A stretch of DNA of 64,000 bases from Caldicellulosiruptor kronotskyensis 2002 (GTDB taxonomy: Bacteria; Bacillota; Thermoanaerobacteria; Caldicellulosiruptorales; Caldicellulosiruptoraceae): contig NC_014720.1 in assembly GCF_000166775.1 (NCBI RefSeq), positions 1,854,501 through 1,918,500 on the forward strand, written 5' to 3'. Each line of letters opens with the position of its first letter. The stretch's first letter is position 1. The notes below the pieces were generated by a model. That model had not been told where the DNA came from and searched no databases. It saw nothing but the letters and a program-made list of their open reading frames with translations. Made by a program: the position numbers and the translations under genes. Shown piece after piece: positions 35,549 to 45,818 of this stretch.

Positions 35549-36039
35549 TTCTACTTAGCCCCCTTGCTTTTGTTAAATTTTTTATAGTAAAAACTCAATA
35601 TGAGTGTTATTATAAGAACTTTCTAAAAGTTTTCCTTTGTCTATATTCCATTAAAGTAATTTAAGAAGAACAAGGTAACAGTTATTGCTAATAGTTATTA
35701 ATATCAGAATTATCAAAATAAACCTTGTTAGAATAATAAATTTTTAATGTTAATTAATCAACTTTGAGTCCTTTTTGACGGGAAATAGTTTTGAAGTATT
35801 TAAAAGGTGTCATATATACAAACAATCATCAACTCCTTTCATTGGATAAAGTAACTGTAAATAGTTATATCAAAAAAAAACATAATGCAATGGGCAAATT
35901 AGATAAATTTTTTATGTTATAATTGGAAATTTTCATAAATTAAAATTAATTTTTTATTTACAAATCCTAAACAGTTTTTTGCAAATGTAATATATTTTTG
36001 CTCTATCGTGAATTATAAGGTAGATAAAAAGATAAGATA
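35549..36039. other. Intergenic region between the caspase-like gene and gltX
   Basis: About 490 bp, very AT-rich. It holds the palindrome ACTCA-ATA-TGAGT at 35,593-35,605, about 45 nt before the caspase-like start, and runs of A and T. I see no gene or RNA. Confidence 0.6.
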
Positions 36040-36057
36040 CTCTTTCATTAACATTTT

Positions 36058-36068
36058 TATGTTATAAT
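36058..36068 (+). promoter_or_regulatory. gltX promoter (extended -10)
   Basis: TG-T-TATAAT with -10 at 36,063-36,068; no good -35 is visible at 17 nt. The same TGTTATAATACAATCTGT block is kept in the truncated copy at about 33,303. Confidence 0.6.
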
Positions 36069-36129
36069 ACAATCTGTCACAAAACTAACACTGAACCAAA
36101 ATAAAGCTTTAAATGAAAGGAGTAAAAAG

Positions 36130-37572
36130 ATGGTAAGAGTTAGATTTGCACCAAGTCCAACAGGTCAGCTTCACATAGGCGGTGCAAGGACAGCACTTTT
36201 TAACTATCTATTTGCCAAAAAACACAATGGAAAATTTATTTTACGTATAGAAGACACCGACCTTGAAAGGTCAAGAGAAGAGTGGGCAAAAGGTATTATG
36301 AGAAGCTTGAGATGGCTTGGAATTGAATGGGATGAAGGACCTGATGTTGGCGGTGACTTTGGACCGTACTTTCAATCTCAGAGAAAGGAAATCTACCTTG
36401 AATACATTAAAAAGCTTTTAGAAGAAGGAAAGGCTTATTACTGTTTTTGTACACAGGAAGAGATAGAAAGAGAAAGGGAAATTGCAAGGCAGCAAAAAAT
36501 ACCGTACAAGTACAGCAAAAAGTGCAGGAACATCAGTTTAGAAGAAGCAAAAAAGAGAATCAAAAACGGCGAAAAGGCAGTTGTTAGAATAAAAGCACCT
36601 GTGGAAGGAACAACAGTTGTGCATGATATCATACGCGGAGATGTCGAATTTTCAAATGACCAGTTAGATGACTTTATAATCTTAAAGTCTGATGGAAATC
36701 CAACATACAACTTTGTTTGTGTAATTGATGATTATCTTATGAAAATATCGCATGTTATAAGGGCTGAAGAGCATCTTTCGAACACCCCAAAACAGCTAAT
36801 AATATATGAAGCCTTAAATATTCAGCCGCCACAGTTTGCACATGTTCCCATGATTTTAGCACCCGACAGAAGCAAGCTCAGCAAAAGACACGGTGCAACC
36901 TCAGTTGAAGAGTTTTTTGAAAATGGATACTTAAAAGAAGCAATTGTCAATTACCTTTTGCTCCTTGGCTGGTCACCTGGCGAAGACAGAACTATCATAA
37001 GTCTTGACGAAGCAATACAGAAATTTGAACTTGAAAATGTTTCAAAAAATGCAGCTATTTATGATATAAACAAGCTTACTTGGATAAACGGGTACTACCT
37101 CAAAGAAATAGACATTGATGATTTATATGAGAGGATGAAATATTTTTATTCCAAAAATGGTATTGATATATCAAGCTTTGATAAAGAATATGTGAAATCT
37201 GTTTTAAAGCTTGTGCGCGAAAAGGTCAAAACACTTGCTGAAGTAGTTAGTGCAAGCAGTTACTTTTTTGACTCAAATTATGAATATGAACAAAAGGGTG
37301 TGGAAAAATATTTTACGGCTGATAACCTAAAATACCTTCAACTTCTTCTTAATGATTTAAAAAATGTACAACCTTTTTCAGCAGAAGAAATTGAAAAACT
37401 TGTGAGGTCAAAAGCTGAAGAATTTAATACAAAAGCTGCAAATCTTATTCATACAATAAGGATGTGCATAAGCGGAAGAACTGTAACACCTGGCCTTTTC
37501 GAAATGATGGAAGTTCTCGGTAAAGATGAAGTAATAAATAGAATAGAAAAAACACTTAAAATATTTGCGTAA
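36130..37572 (+). CDS. gltX: Glutamyl-tRNA synthetase
   Basis: GltX charges tRNA-Glu (and in organisms without GlnRS also tRNA-Gln). The class I HIGH motif appears as [14 protein letters not shown] at residue 12, and KMSKS as DRSKLSKRHGATS near residue 253. Length is normal at 480. The start follows GGAG by 7 nt. It is the only complete copy here; a truncated, nearly identical 5' copy lies 2.8 kb upstream in the same direction. It ends at a terminator shared with the convergent gal operon. Confidence 0.97.
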   Translation: MVRVRFAPSPTGQLHIGGARTALFNYLFAKKHNGKFILRIEDTDLERSREEWAKGIMRSLRWLGIEWDEGPDVGGDFGPYFQSQRKEIYLEYIKKLLEEGKAYYCFCTQEEIEREREIARQQKIPYKYSKKCRNISLEEAKKRIKNGEKAVVRIKAPVEGTTVVHDIIRGDVEFSNDQLDDFIILKSDGNPTYNFVCVIDDYLMKISHVIRAEEHLSNTPKQLIIYEALNIQPPQFAHVPMILAPDRSKLSKRHGATSVEEFFENGYLKEAIVNYLLLLGWSPGEDRTIISLDEAIQKFELENVSKNAAIYDINKLTWINGYYLKEIDIDDLYERMKYFYSKNGIDISSFDKEYVKSVLKLVREKVKTLAEVVSASSYFFDSNYEYEQKGVEKYFTADNLKYLQLLLNDLKNVQPFSAEEIEKLVRSKAEEFNTKAANLIHTIRMCISGRTVTPGLFEMMEVLGKDEVINRIEKTLKIFA

Positions 37573-37574
37573 AT

Positions 37575-37625
37575 ACAAAAAGGGTTGGAAGGAAAAAATG
37601 CACAACTTCTTCCAACCCTTATTCT
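37575..37625. terminator. Bidirectional intrinsic terminator between gltX and galE
   Basis: AAGGGTTGGAAG (37,580-37,591) pairs with CTTCCAACCCTT (37,609-37,620). T-rich tails on both strands suit the convergent gltX and galTKE transcripts. Confidence 0.85.
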
Positions 37626-37629
37626 TTGT

Positions 37630-38613
37630 TTATTCTTCATATCCATGGGGATGTGTTGAATGCCATTTCCACGCTGTAGATATTATTGTCTCCAAACTAT
37701 TATATTTCTGCTGCCACCCAAGAAGCTTTTGAGCTTTCTGTGATGATGCAACCAAGATTGAAGGGTCACCTGCTCGTCTTGGTCCAATTTCATATGGGAT
37801 TTTCTTGCCAACAACCTCACTTGCCTTTTCGATTACTTCCATTACAGAAAATCCCATCTCATTTCCAAGATTAAATATTTCACTTTTGTTGCTCTTTTCT
37901 AAATACTCCATAGCTTTTAGGTGTGCATCGCAAAGGTCAATAACATGGATGTAGTCTCTTATACAAGTGCCATCTTTTGTATTGTAATCATTGCCATATA
38001 CAATAACCTTTTCACGAATACCAAGTGCTGTTTGAAGCACTATTGGAATAAGGTGTGTCTCAGGATTATGGTCTTCTCCAATAATCCCGTCGGGGTGGCT
38101 ACCTGCAACGTTAAAATACCTCAGTGAGACAAATTTTACTCCATAGGCAATATCCATCCATTTTAGCATCTTTTCAATTGCAAGTTTTGTCTCACCATAA
38201 GGATTTGTAGGCTGGGTTTTGTCCTCTTCAAGTATAGGGATGTTTTCTGGTTCTCCATAGACGGCAGCTGTTGAAGAAAACACAAGTTTTTTTACATTGT
38301 GTTTTATCATTGTGTCAACAAGGTTGAGAGTACCATAAACGTTGTTATAGTAATACTTTATAGGATTCTGAACGCTCTCTCCCACCAAAGAAGACGCAGC
38401 AAAATGGATAACTGCCGAGATGTCATTTTCAGAAAATACTTTTTCCAAAAATTCTTTATCTTTGAGGTCACCATTATAAAACTTTCCGCCTAAAACGGCT
38501 TTCTTGTGACCTTTTTCAAGGTTGTCAATAACTACAATATCATATCCCTTTTCAAGCAAAAGCCAAACCATATGGCTTCCAATGTATCCTGCTCCACCAG
38601 TAACCAAAATCAT
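37630..38613 (-). CDS. galE: UDP-glucose 4-epimerase
   Basis: GalE interconverts UDP-galactose and UDP-glucose, the last step of the Leloir pathway. The NAD motif GGAGYIGSH starts at residue 6. The catalytic pair is in FSSTAAVYGEPE (Ser/Thr) and NPYGETKLAIEK (Tyr-x3-Lys). The substrate-binding phrase RYFNVAGSHPDG is intact. Length 327 is normal. It is the third gene of galT-galK-galE. Confidence 0.96.
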   Translation of the reverse strand: MILVTGGAGYIGSHMVWLLLEKGYDIVVIDNLEKGHKKAVLGGKFYNGDLKDKEFLEKVFSENDISAVIHFAASSLVGESVQNPIKYYYNNVYGTLNLVDTMIKHNVKKLVFSSTAAVYGEPENIPILEEDKTQPTNPYGETKLAIEKMLKWMDIAYGVKFVSLRYFNVAGSHPDGIIGEDHNPETHLIPIVLQTALGIREKVIVYGNDYNTKDGTCIRDYIHVIDLCDAHLKAMEYLEKSNKSEIFNLGNEMGFSVMEVIEKASEVVGKKIPYEIGPRRAGDPSILVASSQKAQKLLGWQQKYNSLETIISTAWKWHSTHPHGYEE

Positions 38614-38645
38614 CTCTTATCAATCCTTTCTTATTAAAAGAATTT

Positions 38646-39815
38646 TTAAATTTCTATCTCCCTTGCACCATCGTCAATCTCAAATGTGTAAAAATCTGCT
38701 TTAAGACCTGTCTTTGCATAATAGCTTTCCCCTACTTTTCTTATAAACTCTTCTATTGCATCCTTATGAACAATTGAAACTGTGCAACCACCAAAACCAG
38801 CACCAGTCATTCGTGTACCAATTACACCCTCTATTTTCAGAGCTTCTTCAAAAAGTGTATCAAGCTCAAGTCCTGTTACCTCATAGTCATCTCTTAGTGA
38901 TATATGAGATTGTATCATAAGCTTGCCAAAAGCTTCAAGGTTACCTTTTTGCAAAACTTCAATGGATTTTAAAACTCTATCGTCTTCGTACACAACATGT
39001 CTCACTCTTTTTAGGATTATTTTGTCATCAATTAAATCTTTGTACTTTTCAAACGTCTCAACGTCAAGCTCGCCAAGACACGAAATGTTAAGTTCCTTTT
39101 TCAAAAGTTCAAGTCCTTTTTCGCACTGAGACCTTCTTTCATTGTATTTTGAGTCTGCAAGACTTCTTTTCTTGTTAGTGTTGCTAATGACAATCCTGTA
39201 ATCACCAAGTTTTAAAGGTACATACCTGTACTCCATAGTGCGTGTGTTGAGAAAAATGGCATGGTCTTTTTTCCCAAGACTTGAAGCAAACTGATCCATA
39301 ATACCACAGTTTACCCCAACAAACCTGTTCTCAGCTCTTTGGCATATGAAGCTAAGCTTGAGCCTGTCAATTGGCTTGCTATTGAACAGGGAGTAAACTG
39401 CTATTCCAGTTGCACACTCAATTGCAGCAGATGATGAAAGCCCTGCTCCGTGCGGTACAGTGTCGTGAAAGAGCATGTCAAGACCTCCAACTTCATATCC
39501 TGCCTCTTTTAGCTCTTTTACAACACCAAGCTGGTAATTTCCCCATCTGATATTTTTATACTCATCAATCCTATCGATGTCTGCTTCAACAAGCTCTTTT
39601 AGGTCGGTTGCATACAAACAAATTTTTTTGTCGTTTCTTTTTCGAGCAAGAACAGTGGTACCAACATTGAGTGCCGCAGGGAAAACATACCCACCGTTGT
39701 AGTCTGTGTGCTCACCGATTAGGTTTACTCTCCCACTTGAGAAAAAGCACCTGATAGGCTCTTTATTTTCGCCATACACATCTTTGAACATCTTCAAAAG
39801 TTCTTCAATCTTCAT
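38646..39815 (-). CDS. galK: Galactokinase
   Basis: GalK phosphorylates galactose at C1. It is a GHMP kinase with the galactokinase signature GRVNLIGEHTDYNGGYVFP near residue 28, the ATP-binding VPHGAGLSSSAAIECATG near residue 118, and the third motif RMTGAGFGGCTVSIV near residue 340. Length is normal at 389. It starts 1 nt before the galT stop region, so the two are translationally coupled. Confidence 0.96.
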   Translation of the reverse strand: MKIEELLKMFKDVYGENKEPIRCFFSSGRVNLIGEHTDYNGGYVFPAALNVGTTVLARKRNDKKICLYATDLKELVEADIDRIDEYKNIRWGNYQLGVVKELKEAGYEVGGLDMLFHDTVPHGAGLSSSAAIECATGIAVYSLFNSKPIDRLKLSFICQRAENRFVGVNCGIMDQFASSLGKKDHAIFLNTRTMEYRYVPLKLGDYRIVISNTNKKRSLADSKYNERRSQCEKGLELLKKELNISCLGELDVETFEKYKDLIDDKIILKRVRHVVYEDDRVLKSIEVLQKGNLEAFGKLMIQSHISLRDDYEVTGLELDTLFEEALKIEGVIGTRMTGAGFGGCTVSIVHKDAIEEFIRKVGESYYAKTGLKADFYTFEIDDGAREIEI

Positions 39816-40805
39816 TTACTTGATTCCTCCTTGCATCTTTTTCATAAATCTTTTATAAGCCTGTCTCAGCTCTTCTGCCTTTTCCTCGGGTGAGGTGGTG
39901 TTACACGGTGCCCATGCCCCTGTTTCACTCGACGCATTAAACTTTTGTTTATCTTTCGACCGCATAGGTGGATAAAATTCTACATGAAAATGGTAAAATT
40001 TTGAATAGTCCTCATCGACATTGACAGGTAGCTGATGCATACACATCATGTACGGGAACTGATAGTCAAAAAGACTATCCAATGTTCCTGTTGTCTCTTT
40101 TAATATCTTTGCAAAGCTGTCTTTTTCTTCTTCTGAAAGGTCAGCAATCGTCCCCACATGTCGTTTTGGAGATATAAACACACCATAAGGATATTCAGTA
40201 AAGAAAGGTAGGTATGTTACAAAATGGTCGTTTTCTATGATTATTCTCTTTTTAAACTCCATCTCTTCTCTGTCAATCCTGCAGATTAAACACTCACCAT
40301 GATCTTCATAGTGCATCTTAGCACTTTCAAGTTCACGCAAGATTTTTAGTGGTATCCATGAATATCCATATATCTGACCATGTGGATGCGGCATTGTGAC
40401 ACCCACTACCTCACCTCTGTTTTCAAAGATGAATATAAACTTTATGTTTTTATCTTTCCTTAAGGTTTCAAATCTTTCAACCCACAAGTCCACAAGCTTT
40501 CTTATATGAGAGACCTCAAGCTCAGGCAGTGTTATGGTATGATTTGGAGAGTATAAAATCACCTCACACTTGCCGTACGCAGGTGCAACCTTGTAAAAAG
40601 ATGTTGCAACATCATCTGGTTGTGGTGGATTTTGCATCAAAGCTGGAAAGTCGTTATCATATTCTAAAACATCATAACTTTCTGGAACCTTGCCAGAACC
40701 AGGACAAAACGGACACCAGTCTTTGGGCATTTGGGGTCTTTCTTGTCTGTGCGATGCAATCATTACCCAGTCACGCAAAAGAGGATTCCATCTAAGTTCT
40801 GCCAT
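39816..40805 (-). CDS. galT: Galactose-1-phosphate uridylyltransferase
   Basis: GalT exchanges UMP between UDP-glucose and galactose-1-phosphate. The active-site HPH motif appears in VGVTMPHPHGQIYGYSWIP near residue 155, and the zinc-binding-type Cys pair in WCPFCPGSGKVPES. The N-terminus MAELRWNPLLRDWVMIA is family-like. Length 329 is normal for the Firmicutes form. It is the first gene of the gal operon, after GGGGGAG. No promoter was clear in the 95 nt upstream. Confidence 0.96.
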   Translation of the reverse strand: MAELRWNPLLRDWVMIASHRQERPQMPKDWCPFCPGSGKVPESYDVLEYDNDFPALMQNPPQPDDVATSFYKVAPAYGKCEVILYSPNHTITLPELEVSHIRKLVDLWVERFETLRKDKNIKFIFIFENRGEVVGVTMPHPHGQIYGYSWIPLKILRELESAKMHYEDHGECLICRIDREEMEFKKRIIIENDHFVTYLPFFTEYPYGVFISPKRHVGTIADLSEEEKDSFAKILKETTGTLDSLFDYQFPYMMCMHQLPVNVDEDYSKFYHFHVEFYPPMRSKDKQKFNASSETGAWAPCNTTSPEEKAEELRQAYKRFMKKMQGGIK

Positions 40806-40865
40806 TTTTTCTCCCCCACAATCAAAATAAAACTTTTTCTCCTTTCTTCCTATTTTTCATTCTAA

Positions 40866-40900
40866 AAAAAAAGAAGTGCAATTTGAATGCACTTCTTTTT
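40866..40900 (-). terminator. Intrinsic terminator after the AraC-type regulator
   Basis: AAGAAGTGCA, a 7-nt loop, then TGCACTTCTT with T/A-runs on both sides; on the minus strand it ends in TTTTTTTTT. It closes the 41,775-40,900 gene. Confidence 0.88.
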
Positions 40901-41775
40901 TATGTATTAGCATTTTTTTTAGGTGTATCATAAATATATTTATCCTTCTTGTAATTCATTGGAGACACTCCATACTTTCTTTTAAACAATCTGCTAAAAT
41001 AGTTCTGGTCTTCTATTCCAACCATCTTTGAGATTTCTCCTATCGGAAGGTCTGTTGTTTCTATGAGCTCTTTCGATTTTTTAAGCCTTATGTTAATAAG
41101 ATATTCCTTGAATGTCACACCAAGTTGCTTTTTGAAAAGATAGCTCAAGTAAGTTGGAGATAAATATACCATTTTAGCCAAATCATCAAGTGTTATCTCT
41201 TCCATATAGTGGTTTTTAATATATTCAATTATCCTTTCAATTGACGAGAGAGAAGAAATTCTTATCATCTCTGAGTCTATAATGTATTTTGCCACTATAT
41301 GCATCATATCAAGTACACTTTTCAGTTTTTCCTGGTCAATGAAGGTAAGCTTGAAAAAGCTCTCTCTTGCTCGTTGTATATCAACTGGCTGACCGTCTAA
41401 TTTCTTTGCAATTTGTTCCCACATCTTTTCTGATGGTGGTTCCAAAAGAATCTGACCAATAAAAAGTGAGCCTATATAGCTTGTGTTGAAAAACAGTGGA
41501 ATAACTGCCTCAACAAGACCCATGTGACACTTATAAACATGTATACCCTTTTTCTTTTGAGCAGTCTGTGCACCGTTTATATCAGATTCTCTGCACGCTT
41601 CACCATTTTTATAATAGTTTTTCATTATAGTACAAAATTCACATGTGCCTTTCTTCTTATTTTCTACCCATTCGTTGTCAGCTGTCAAAAAGTTTGCTGA
41701 GATTCCTGTAATGTAAGAAAAGTTATCTAAAACCGAAATCAAATCGTCATACTTGATAATCTCTTTAAAATCCAT
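40900..41775 (-). CDS. AraC-family regulator with an N-terminal PocR sensor domain
   Basis: The 291-residue regulator joins a PocR ligand-binding domain (residues 1-165; Cys-rich CEFCTIMKNYYKNGEACRES and YKCHMGLVEAVIPLF) to an AraC double helix-turn-helix (residues 185-280; ITLDDLAKMVYLSPTYLSYL and ISKMVGIEDQNYFSRLFKRK). PocR domains often bind small hydroxylated compounds. It lies directly upstream of galTKE in the same direction but behind its own terminator, so it may or may not control the gal operon. Confidence 0.9.
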   Translation of the reverse strand: MDFKEIIKYDDLISVLDNFSYITGISANFLTADNEWVENKKKGTCEFCTIMKNYYKNGEACRESDINGAQTAQKKKGIHVYKCHMGLVEAVIPLFFNTSYIGSLFIGQILLEPPSEKMWEQIAKKLDGQPVDIQRARESFFKLTFIDQEKLKSVLDMMHIVAKYIIDSEMIRISSLSSIERIIEYIKNHYMEEITLDDLAKMVYLSPTYLSYLFKKQLGVTFKEYLINIRLKKSKELIETTDLPIGEISKMVGIEDQNYFSRLFKRKYGVSPMNYKKDKYIYDTPKKNANT

Positions 41776-41799
41776 ATCCTTTTTACACCCTCTATAATC

Positions 41800-42216
41800 T
41801 TAATCAATACAGACCACTTTGATACCATTTTGCATAAAAATATCAGCTGTAATGCCACTTCCTTCAACCAGTTTTCCTGAAAAGTTACCATCATAGATTT
41901 TGCCACAGCCACAAGAAGGACTTTTAGACTTTAAAAATGCAATTTGTGCACCGAAAAAACTTGCAAGTTTTAGAGCTTCATACGCACCTTTATAAAAATT
42001 ATCGGTAAAATCATTGCCATGTATATCTATAACCCTGCCATCTTTTATCTCACAGGGATTTCGTGGTGTTGGAAGTCCCCCAAGCTGTTCAGGACAAATG
42101 GGAATAAGAATGTACTCATTTTTCAATCTTTCAACAACTTCTTCTCTCAAATTGTTTGTCCCATCATATTTTGTATTAAGACCTATAAGACAGCTGCTAA
42201 TAAGTGCATATTTCAT
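41800..42216 (-). CDS. DUF523 family protein
   Basis: This 138-residue protein matches DUF523: the opening ISSCLIGLNTKYDGTNN, then IPICPEQLGGLPTPRNPCEI, and the Cys cluster SKSPSCGCGKIYDG. The several conserved cysteines suggest metal binding, but the biochemical role is unknown. It overlaps the engB stop codon by 4 nt, so it is translated from the lon-engB transcript. Confidence 0.9.
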   Translation of the reverse strand: MKYALISSCLIGLNTKYDGTNNLREEVVERLKNEYILIPICPEQLGGLPTPRNPCEIKDGRVIDIHGNDFTDNFYKGAYEALKLASFFGAQIAFLKSKSPSCGCGKIYDGNFSGKLVEGSGITADIFMQNGIKVVCID

Positions 42217-42839
42217 TTTCTTCCCTTCTCCTGCAAAATTGCCTCTTCCATAAACTTAATTATGGCATATTGGACCTGTTTTACTCCCATGCCAGACTTA
42301 GCAGAAAATTGGTAAAATAACTCCTTCTCAATTCCAAGCTCTTTTGAAATAAGTTCTGTATTTTTTGTAAGTTCATTATTCGAAAGTTTATCACACTTTG
42401 TTAGTACAATCATGATAGGAATTTCTTTTTTGTCAAAAAAGCTCAGCATTATTTTATCATCCTCAGTGGGGATATGTCTTGAGTCTAAAAGTAAAACAGA
42501 TAGTTTTAGTTCTTCCCTTTCAAGCAGGTACTCCTCAATCATACTTTTCCATCTTCGTTTTTCTTCTTTTGAAACCTTAGCATAACCATAACCTGGAAGA
42601 TCCACAACCCTGAACTTGTTGTCTATATTGAAAAAATTGATTGTTCGGGTTTTCCCCGGGGTTGACCCAACCTTTGCAAGCTTGTCTTTGAACACAGCAT
42701 TTATAAATGATGATTTCCCTACGTTTGACCTTCCGCATATGCACATTTCTGGCATTTTAATTGGCGGATAGTCTTCTTTTTTCACAGCAATCTTTTCAAG
42801 CCTCGCATTGGAAAGATTGATTTTCAAATTAATTTTCAC
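42213..42839 (-). CDS. engB: Ribosome biogenesis GTPase EngB (YsxC)
   Basis: EngB/YsxC is an essential GTPase for 50S assembly. The G motifs are GRSNVGKSSFIN, TPGKTRTINFF, VDLPGYGYAKVS and VLTKCDKLSNNE. The position directly after lon is the usual one in Firmicutes. Length 208 is normal. It starts 6 nt after the lon stop. Confidence 0.96.
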   Translation of the reverse strand: MKINLKINLSNARLEKIAVKKEDYPPIKMPEMCICGRSNVGKSSFINAVFKDKLAKVGSTPGKTRTINFFNIDNKFRVVDLPGYGYAKVSKEEKRRWKSMIEEYLLEREELKLSVLLLDSRHIPTEDDKIMLSFFDKKEIPIMIVLTKCDKLSNNELTKNTELISKELGIEKELFYQFSAKSGMGVKQVQYAIIKFMEEAILQEKGRK

Positions 42840-42845
42840 CCCCCT

Positions 42846-45173
42846 TTACTTTACTATTGCAACATCAAACACCTCATCAATTGTTTTTACAAATATAAAG
42901 TTCATATCTTTTTTTACATAGTCTTCAAGCTCATCTACATCCTTTTTATTTCCGATAGGTAGTATTACATTTTTAATACCCATTCTCTTTGCTGCTAAAA
43001 CCTTCTCTTTAACCCCGCCAATTGGAAGTACTCTGCCGCTCAAAGTAATCTCACCTGTCATGGCAATATCGTATCTAACCTTTCTCTGTGACAGTGCCGA
43101 AACCATTGCAGTTGCCATTGTCACTCCAGCAGACGGTCCATCTTTTGGAATAGCACCTTCTGGAACATGAATGTGAATATCACACTCTTTGTAAAAGTTT
43201 TGGTCAATTCCAAGTTCTTTCGCCCTTGACCTTATAATACTCACTGCAGCCTTTGCTGACTCTTTCATAACATCGCCAAGCTGACCTGTAAGTTCTAACT
43301 TGCCAGACCCTGGCATAACAAGTGCTTCGACAAAAAGAGTTTCACCACCAAATGGAGTCCATGCAAGACCCGTCACAATACCAATCCTATTTTCTTCTAT
43401 TAACTCATCTCTTCTGTACTTAGGTGTACCTAAGTACTTCTCAAGATTCTTTGATGTGATTTTTACCATTTTTTTGTTTTCTTCTAAAATTTCTTTAGCA
43501 ACACGCCTACACAATCTCGCAATTTCTCTTTCTAAATTTCTCACACCTGATTCACGTGTATAAAATGCTATAATATCCTTTATAGCACTCTCTTCACATC
43601 TCAGTTGAGATTTTTTAAGCCCATTCTGTTCTAATTGCTTGGGCAAAAGGTACCTTCTTGCAATCTCAAGCTTCTCTTCTTCAGTATACCCTGTAATCTC
43701 AATCACTTCAAGCCTGTCAAGTAAAGGTCTTGGAATTGTCTCAAGTGTGTTTGCTGTTGCTATGAACATTACTTCAGACAAATCAAAAGGAATTTCAATA
43801 TAATGGTCGCGGAATGCAAAGTTCTGTTCACTGTCCAAGACCTCTAAAAGCGCAGATGCAGGGTCACCCCTAAAATCGTTCGACATCTTGTCAATCTCAT
43901 CCAAAAGTATAAGAGGGTTTTTTGTTTTTGCCTGACGAAGAGCATAAATAATTCTTCCTGGCATTGCACCAACATAGGTTTTCCTGTGTCCTCGTATCTC
44001 TGCTTCATCCCGAAGACCACCAAGCGAAATTCTTACATAATTTCTGTTAAGTGCACGTGCTATTGATTTTGCAATTGATGTCTTCCCAACACCAGGTGGT
44101 CCTACTAAACACAAAATAGGCCCTTTCATGTCATTTTTTAGTTTTCTTACAGCAATATACTCAAGTATCCTTTCTTTTACTTTTGTAAGCCCATAGTGGT
44201 CTTCATCAAGCACTTTTTTGACCACATTTATATCAATCTTTTCATCGCTTCTCACATTCCATGGAAGGTCAACAATCCAGTCAAGGTACGTTCTTATAAC
44301 CCCAACCTCGGGCGAGTTTGGAGGCAATTTCTCAAGCCTGTCTATTTCTTTGAACACCTTTTGAAGGCTTTCCTGGCTCAGTCCCAGTTTTTTGACCTGC
44401 TCTCTATATTCCTCTGCCTCAGAAAAAAGGCTGTCTTTTTCACCAAGTTCGCTCTGGATTGCCTTTAGCTGTTCTCTCAGATAATACTCTTTTTGGGTTT
44501 TATCAATCTGTTTTTTTACCTTGATAGCAATTTTTCTTTCAATCTCAATTATCTCTTTTTCCTTAAGTATCAGCTCATATAGCTTTGCAAGTCTTTCTTT
44601 TAAGTCAACTTTTTCAAGTAAAAGCTGTTTATCTTCAAGCTTCACAACAACATTTGCGGCTATAACATCTGCAAGCTGGTCAGGGCTTTGAATTGTAGTG
44701 ACAGACAAAATAGCATCAGGTGGAATTTTGTTTGTAAGTCTTGCAAACTCTTCAAATGCTCCAACCACATTTCTTATGAGCGCTTCTAATTCAGGGTCAT
44801 CTTCTAATTTAATTTCATTTTCTTTATACTCTTCAACCTCAACCAAAAAATATGGGTCTGTTGACAAATATTTTATTACCCGTGCTCTATAGAGCCCCTC
44901 AACAAGTATCCTTGAAGTCTCACTCGGCAGTTTTAACATCTGCTTTACCTTTGCAACTGTGCCAAACTGATACATATCATCCGGTGTTGGTTCTTCTTGT
45001 TTTGGGTCTTTTTGAGAAAGAAGCAAAACAAGCTGGTCATTTTCCATAGCTTGTTCTAATGCCTTAAGAGAAATTTGTCTTCCAACGTCAAAGTGAAGCA
45101 TCATATATGGAAAAACCACAAGCCCACGCAGAGGAATTACTGGTATTGTTCTTGTAGATACTGTGCTGCTCAA
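42846..45173 (-). CDS. lon: ATP-dependent protease La
   Basis: Lon degrades misfolded and regulatory proteins. It has the N-terminal substrate domain ([20 protein letters not shown]), a coiled region, the AAA module with Walker [16 protein letters not shown] near residue 358 and Walker [13 protein letters not shown], and the Ser/Lys protease domain with [14 protein letters not shown] (catalytic Ser near 681) and [14 protein letters not shown] (catalytic Lys). Length is normal at 775. The start codon is TTG, 9 nt after GGAGG. It is divergent from glpP. Confidence 0.97.
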   Translation of the reverse strand: MSSTVSTRTIPVIPLRGLVVFPYMMLHFDVGRQISLKALEQAMENDQLVLLLSQKDPKQEEPTPDDMYQFGTVAKVKQMLKLPSETSRILVEGLYRARVIKYLSTDPYFLVEVEEYKENEIKLEDDPELEALIRNVVGAFEEFARLTNKIPPDAILSVTTIQSPDQLADVIAANVVVKLEDKQLLLEKVDLKERLAKLYELILKEKEIIEIERKIAIKVKKQIDKTQKEYYLREQLKAIQSELGEKDSLFSEAEEYREQVKKLGLSQESLQKVFKEIDRLEKLPPNSPEVGVIRTYLDWIVDLPWNVRSDEKIDINVVKKVLDEDHYGLTKVKERILEYIAVRKLKNDMKGPILCLVGPPGVGKTSIAKSIARALNRNYVRISLGGLRDEAEIRGHRKTYVGAMPGRIIYALRQAKTKNPLILLDEIDKMSNDFRGDPASALLEVLDSEQNFAFRDHYIEIPFDLSEVMFIATANTLETIPRPLLDRLEVIEITGYTEEEKLEIARRYLLPKQLEQNGLKKSQLRCEESAIKDIIAFYTRESGVRNLEREIARLCRRVAKEILEENKKMVKITSKNLEKYLGTPKYRRDELIEENRIGIVTGLAWTPFGGETLFVEALVMPGSGKLELTGQLGDVMKESAKAAVSIIRSRAKELGIDQNFYKECDIHIHVPEGAIPKDGPSAGVTMATAMVSALSQRKVRYDIAMTGEITLSGRVLPIGGVKEKVLAAKRMGIKNVILPIGNKKDVDELEDYVKKDMNFIFVKTIDEVFDVAIVK

Positions 45174-45251
45174 ATTTTATCTGCCTCCGTTTTTATAATT
45201 TTATTTCTGGGTGTATAATTATATTAAAACTCTTCAAAGGAGCTAATGGCT

Positions 45252-45818
45252 ATGATGGAAAACTTGATAGACAAACTCATTCAAAATCCTATTATACCAG
45301 CTATAAGAGACAAAGCAATACTTGAATATGCAATAAATTCTGAATGCAGTGTCATTTTTCTTCTTCACTCTTCTATTTTAACCATAAAAGATGAAATTAA
45401 TATGATAAAACGAAAAAACAAAACAGTTTTCGTCCACATAGACCTAATTGAAGGTGTGGGAAAAGACGAAAAAGGGATTGAGTTTGTTATAAACTGTGGT
45501 GCTGATGGTATTATATCAACAAGGCAAAACTTAATCAACTATGCTTCTTCTCTTTCTGTACCTTGCGTTCAAAGAATATTTTTGATAGACTCGCAGTCCA
45601 TAACATCCGGTCTTAAGATAATTGAAAACTCTAAGCCAACACTAATTGAGGTGTTGCCAGGTGTAATACCAAAAGCAATACAAAGGCTGGCCATTTCAAC
45701 TACAATCCCTATTATTGCAGGCGGGATGATTGAAACAAAAGAAGAGGTAATCCAGGCTCTCTCTTCCGGTGCTGTTGCAATCTCAACAAGCAAACCTGAC
45801 CTCTTTTCAATCATCTGA
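45252..45818 (+). CDS. glpP: Glycerol-3-phosphate-responsive antiterminator GlpP
   Basis: GlpP binds glycerol-3-phosphate and then the leader RNA of glp genes, preventing termination and stabilising the mRNA. The 188-residue TIM-barrel-like protein has the family phrases NPIIPAIRDKAILEYAI, VFVHIDLIEGVGKDEKG, GADGIISTRQNLI and LPGVIPKAIQRLA, with IIAGGMIETKEEV at the end. The start is the ATG at 45,252, 9 nt after GGAG; the ATG at 45,246 is too close. Its 3' end overlaps the convergent DUF1667 gene of the glp operon it probably controls. Confidence 0.93.
   Translation: MMENLIDKLIQNPIIPAIRDKAILEYAINSECSVIFLLHSSILTIKDEINMIKRKNKTVFVHIDLIEGVGKDEKGIEFVINCGADGIISTRQNLINYASSLSVPCVQRIFLIDSQSITSGLKIIENSKPTLIEVLPGVIPKAIQRLAISTTIPIIAGGMIETKEEVIQALSSGAVAISTSKPDLFSII

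Noticed and set aside
35549-36129. T-box riboswitch before gltX
   Set aside because: No AGGGUGGNACCGCG-type T-box motif or specifier stem is visible; an extended -10 lies only about 60 nt before the start.
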